From positions 1 through 8,455 of the forward strand of contig DHAA01000024.1 in NCBI GenBank assembly GCA_002397275.1: a DNA stretch of 8,455 nucleotides, read 5' to 3'. The translations under genes and the position numbers were made by a program. The notes under the pieces were generated by a model. That model was not told the origin of the DNA and did no database searches. It was given only the letters and a program-made list of their open reading frames with translations. This DNA is from Thermacetogenium sp. UBA4966. Its GTDB lineage: Bacteria > Bacillota > DSM-12270 > Thermacetogeniales > Thermacetogeniaceae. Shown piece by piece: positions 6,013-8,455 of the stretch; within the stretch, counting starts at the first letter, position 1; every line of letters starts with the position of its first letter.

Positions 6013-6390
6013 ATGCAATTCAGGTACTACAAAATAGAGTTAAAGAAGCTCAACTGGCGTGAGTACATCAAAGTGAGCAACCCCGTGGCCGCCGCGCTGC
6101 TGAGCAAGATGGGGTTTTTTTGAAAATTATTTGAAGCTAAACGGCGAGAGGAAGCAGAATTACAATCGGAAATAAGTAAGATAGAGCGAAAGGAGGCCGA
6201 GGCGATCATGCAGATAACCACCAGTTGGCACGAGAAGGGTCGAGAAGAAGGCAAAATAGAGGGTAAGAAAGAAGGTAAGATAGAAACTGCTAAGGCAGCA
6301 CTGAGAAAGGGATTGCCGGCAGACCTTATTGCTGAAATTACCGGACTCACCCAGGAAGCCGTACTAAAACTGAAAAACGGGCAGAATTAA
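6013..6390 (+). pseudogene. Rpn-family transposase/nuclease, truncated and frameshifted copy 2
   Basis: The segment begins mid-protein: MQFRYYKIELKKLNWREYIK followed by VSNPVAAALLSKMG is the Rpn-family region just after the nuclease core. The N-terminal two thirds are absent and I found no upstream remnant. The first frame stops at TGA 6121-6123. The sequence GGTTTTTTGAAAATTATTTG read one base over gives GFFENYLKLNGE, which belongs about 25-30 residues further on, so a deletion joined two GGTTTT-like sites out of frame. A missing G near 6145 then restores the frame, after which EEAELQ, SEISKIERKEAEAIMQITTS and the ending LKLKNGQN follow to TAA 6388-6390. The C-terminal third is about 90% identical in nucleotides to copy 1 by eye. 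It is not expected to be functional. Confidence 0.75.
6250..6285 (+). repeat. Three tandem 12-bp units inside Rpn copy 2
   Basis: Three consecutive units of the type GGCAAAATAGAG encode Gly-Lys-X-Glu (X = I, K, I). They align with the first and last two units of the eight-unit array at 798-893, so the difference is a pure gain or loss of whole units. Confidence 0.85.
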
Positions 6391-6484
6391 GTGCAAAATG
6401 CTTTGCCGTGCCGTGAAATATGTCTGATTGTGTTGAACAATTTTTCCTGTATTTTTGCTGGATAATTCCGGATTTTTATTGAAA

Positions 6485-6512
6485 TTGAGATAATAATGTG
6501 CTAAGGTATAGC
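6485..6512 (+). promoter_or_regulatory. Candidate promoter for a short transcript
   Basis: TTGAGA (6485-6490, five of six) and TATAGC (6507-6512, four of six) are spaced by 16 bases; TAAAAT at 6513-6518 is a better -10 by sequence but too far away. Transcription would begin near 6519 and reach the terminator at 6566-6596 after about 80 bases, with no reading frame in between. Confidence 0.3.
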
Positions 6513-6565
6513 TAAAATAAATATTACCAGATATAAGACAGGATAGAGCTGACCGAAGAACGGAG

Positions 6566-6596
6566 GCGCTTCCCTTAATTGGGCAGTGCTTTTTTT
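6566..6596 (+). terminator. Intrinsic terminator
   Basis: GCGCTTCCC (6566-6574) pairs with GGGCAGTGC (6581-6589) across the loop TTAATT, with one G-U pair and one internal mismatch. Seven T residues follow immediately (6590-6596). It stands about 200 bases after the Rpn copy 2 stop codon and 155 bases before the cobalamin riboswitch. It therefore either ends read-through from the left or closes a small RNA of its own. Confidence 0.75.
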
Positions 6597-6750
6597 ATTC
6601 GTACCATCAAACCCCGGCTAAATCATAAAAGAATCCCCAGTTGAATTAAGAGTTTGTTTTAATGAAAAAGAAGAAAAGGGCATAAAAGGGTGATCAACAA
6701 CACCTGTGCCAAACAACTTAACATTTAAAAAACTGAATAAATCTTTTTGT

Positions 6751-6936
6751 GACCCTGCGGCGCCTAAACATGTCCGCAGGGATGGACAAGGGAACCGGGT
6801 GCGAGTCCCGGACGGAACCGCCGCTGTAAGCGCCGAGGATCAAGGCTCGTCGACGAAAGTCGGTCACTGGGAAACCGGGAAGGCTGAGCTTTGACCGGCA
6901 GAAGCAATATCTGCCGGAGCGCAAGTCAGAAGACCT
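6751..6936 (+). promoter_or_regulatory. Cobalamin (adenosylcobalamin-type) riboswitch
   Basis: The aptamer opens with an 8-bp hairpin, CCCTGCGG (6753-6760) with CCGCAGGG (6774-6781). Then follow AAGGGAACCGGGTGCGAGTC (6788-6807), the conserved GCCGCTGTAAGCGCCGAGGA (6829-6848), CACTGGGAAACCGGGAAGGC (6865-6884) and a closing B12 box AAGTCAGAAGACCT (6923-6936). All core blocks are in the expected order and spacing. It lies on the same strand as the DUF4430 gene whose ATG is about 207 bases downstream. The expression platform is not obvious: GCTTG (6950-6954) can pair with CAAGC (6975-6979) around CCCT/AGGG, but no T-run follows, so control of translation initiation or a longer rearrangement is likely. 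Cobalamin riboswitches normally switch genes off when cobalamin is plentiful. Confidence 0.93.
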
Positions 6937-7143
6937 ACAAAAAGAATGTGCTTGCCGCCCTGTGGTGAAAGGGACAAGCGTTGATGAGCAGGAAAACGGC
7001 TGTGACAGTCAAGATTGATTGTGCAGCATATTTTATATTCCCTGAAAAGGAAAGGGGTGAGAAGGAGACCTGAAAAAACCGGAGGAAGAGTTGCATGAGG
7101 GAGTATCACATCATTATTTTTAATTATAAGTGGAGGAGGACTT
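6937..7143 (+). promoter_or_regulatory. Riboswitch expression platform and 5' leader
   Basis: This leader carries the GCTTG/CAAGC hairpin (6950-6979), a small TTCC/GGAA hairpin near 7039-7053 and two ribosome-binding-like sites. GGAGGA (7081-7086) serves a 37-codon upstream frame (7095-7208), and GGAGGAGG (7132-7139) serves the DUF4430 gene. No intrinsic terminator was found, which argues for translational control. Confidence 0.45.
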
Positions 7144-8455
7144 ATGAGTTACAAAAAAAATACAAAACGTTATCTGGCGCTTCTGCTGGTACTTGTTTTT
7201 ATGTTTAGTCTGCTGCCTGACACAGCTCTGGCGGCGGGATATGGCGACCCAGTTGAATCGACTTCTATCAAGGACCTGAGCACAGACGCCATTGATGCGC
7301 TCTCTTCAGATCCCTCGAATTTTGAGTACGAGCTGGCTGCTCGGGAAGCCGAAAAAGCCGCTGCGGAAGCTGAAGCGGAACAGGAATATCTCGACATGCT
7401 CAGAGAAACGGGGATGGAAGTTGATTCCTCCGTGACGATGAGCACCTTCCGCGCCCCCGTCAAACGTGTTGAAGAGGGAGAATTTTTGGGTTATGTGACG
7501 ATAACGCTGGAGCGCTTCACCCTGGGCAGCGGATATGTTCTGGAACCGGTCTCTTATCCGCTGTACGCAGGAGACACGGTGGCGGATATCGTCCATTATA
7601 TTTCCGGCTACAAGGATCCATGGTACCCTCATTCTACTTCAACAAAGAAGTTCTCTACGAATACGGGGAGTCTGGATCGGGATTTTGTACTGACCGGGTT
7701 ATGGGATGACAATGCTCCGGACAATAATATCCCGGTAGAAATCACGAATGCCTTGACTGAACTGGGAGTCCAGATCAGCGGACGGCAGGATGAGGATTGG
7801 CTCAAAAACGGCGATTTTTACAGTGCTGGAAAGTGGACCCTCTTGCTGAATAACCAGTTCAAAGGCGAAGCCGATCTGACGGACTACTCCAGCGCTTCCG
7901 ACCAGCAGACCCTGCAGCCCGGCGATGTCGTCAGGCTCCAGTATTCCATAACGGGAGACGGCAGAGATCTGGGTGTTGGTGATGCCAAACTGTATAGTAG
8001 CGCCAATAAAGACAGGCTGACCGCCAGGGTCGCCGGGCTGAACAGCTATGGCCGGGACCTGTTGACAGACAGCGCCTATCGGAGCGCTTACGACCATGCC
8101 CTGGAGGTCCTGGCCGATGTCAAGGCGACCCAGGAGCAGGTGAACAACGCCCTGACCGCCCTTATGGACGAGCCGGATGTCGACCTGGACGGCGTACCCA
8201 TTAACAGCGAGAAAGACCTGCTGATGGGCAATATAGAAGGCCGCATCCGTGTGGGAGAGGAATACGAGCTGGTGACCCTGGACATTCCCCGCGCCAAAGA
8301 CGACAGTCGTAACTTCGTGCGCGGCGATATCAATTTGGAGGTCGTGCAGGGCAAGAATATAATCTCCATCCGCCGTGCTCCCGGCGAAACCTCGGGAGCA
8401 GACGGAAATTACAATATGAAATTAGGTTATACCTACCCTGAAAACAAAAGTATGG
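7144..8455 (+). CDS. Exported DUF4430 (transcobalamin-like C-terminal domain) protein, incomplete at the right edge
   Basis: 437 codons are visible and the frame is still open at the window end. Residues 1-31 form a signal peptide: basic MSYKKNTKRY, a hydrophobic core (11-23) and a cleavage site after TALA. An Ala/Glu-rich helical segment follows (about 58-90). Residues about 115-270 match DUF4430, from GYVTITLERF through YAGDTVADIV, GKWTLLLNNQ and LQPGDVVRLQYS. A short helical module (about 303-342, ending QVNNALTALMD) resembles the FIVAR-type spacers of surface proteins, followed by a beta-rich region to the edge. DUF4430 is related to the C-terminal domain of transcobalamin and intrinsic factor, and the upstream cobalamin riboswitch supports a role in corrinoid binding at the cell surface. 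Surface anchoring (S-layer or sortase) would be encoded beyond the window. ATG 7144 follows GGAGGAGG by four bases. Confidence 0.85.
   Translation, partial: MSYKKNTKRYLALLLVLVFMFSLLPDTALAAGYGDPVESTSIKDLSTDAIDALSSDPSNFEYELAAREAEKAAAEAEAEQEYLDMLRETGMEVDSSVTMSTFRAPVKRVEEGEFLGYVTITLERFTLGSGYVLEPVSYPLYAGDTVADIVHYISGYKDPWYPHSTSTKKFSTNTGSLDRDFVLTGLWDDNAPDNNIPVEITNALTELGVQISGRQDEDWLKNGDFYSAGKWTLLLNNQFKGEADLTDYSSASDQQTLQPGDVVRLQYSITGDGRDLGVGDAKLYSSANKDRLTARVAGLNSYGRDLLTDSAYRSAYDHALEVLADVKATQEQVNNALTALMDEPDVDLDGVPINSEKDLLMGNIEGRIRVGEEYELVTLDIPRAKDDSRNFVRGDINLEVVQGKNIISIRRAPGETSGADGNYNMKLGYTYPENKSM

Noticed and set aside
5980..6054. Plus-strand frame reading PPADIEAAKDAIQVL, then QNRVKEAQLA, overlapping Rpn copy 2
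   Set aside because: It looks helical and plausible, but the same bases encode the well-recognised Rpn segment YYKIELKKLNWREYIK in another frame, so this reading is likely chance.
7170..8369. Several minus-strand open frames opposite the DUF4430 gene
   Set aside because: They are antisense to a continuous 437-codon frame with signal peptide, DUF4430 motifs and a strong ribosome binding site; no independent support.

Overview
This window looks like a chromosomal accessory region of an anaerobic Gram-positive bacterium. A Peptococcaceae/Clostridia-type host (Desulfotomaculum-Pelotomaculum-like) is my best guess. The grounds are strong GGAGG ribosome binding sites, a cobalamin riboswitch in front of a DUF4430 exported protein, decayed Rpn-family transposase/nuclease genes, a group II intron end and a nitrogenase-like operon. 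The taxonomic call is inference only. The nitrogenase-like genes are visibly more GC-rich than the AT-richer, decayed DNA around them.

Layout, left to right. Positions 1-83 are the 3' end (domains V and VI) of a group II intron, followed by the C-terminal piece of an interrupted, unrecognised gene ending at 245. A perfect 12-bp hairpin (429-461) and a sigma-A-type promoter (485-513) precede a broken Rpn-family gene (550-998) whose middle is deleted and whose tail carries eight 12-bp repeats. The core is a two-gene operon. The first gene (1184-3391) is a natural-looking fusion of a NifH/BchL-type iron protein to a NifD-like component 1 subunit. The second (3360-4649) is a NifK-like subunit overlapping it by 32 bp. 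After it come an inverted repeat and small decayed coding remnants (4650-5129), a small protein with two homing-endonuclease-associated-type DNA-binding repeats (5314-5907), and a second broken Rpn-family copy (6013-6390) in the same orientation as the first. Then follow a possible short independent transcript with its own terminator (6485-6596), a cobalamin riboswitch (6751-6936) and, after a ~200-nt leader, a secreted DUF4430 protein (7144 to the right edge, incomplete).

How the genes work together. The fused Fe protein/NifD-like chain and the NifK-like chain should form one two-component reductase. The Fe-protein domain has a complete P-loop, switch regions and both [4Fe-4S] cysteines. The NifD-like domain keeps all three P-cluster-type cysteines, and the NifK-like chain keeps two of three. 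Neither chain shows the FeMo-cofactor ligand pattern, and no nifE/N/B-type genes are visible, so dinitrogen fixation is unlikely and the substrate is unknown. The DUF4430 gene, controlled by the riboswitch, probably acts in corrinoid capture at the cell surface. Any link between the nitrogenase-like pair and corrinoid metabolism is only suggested by proximity, and a decayed 2-kb stretch separates them.
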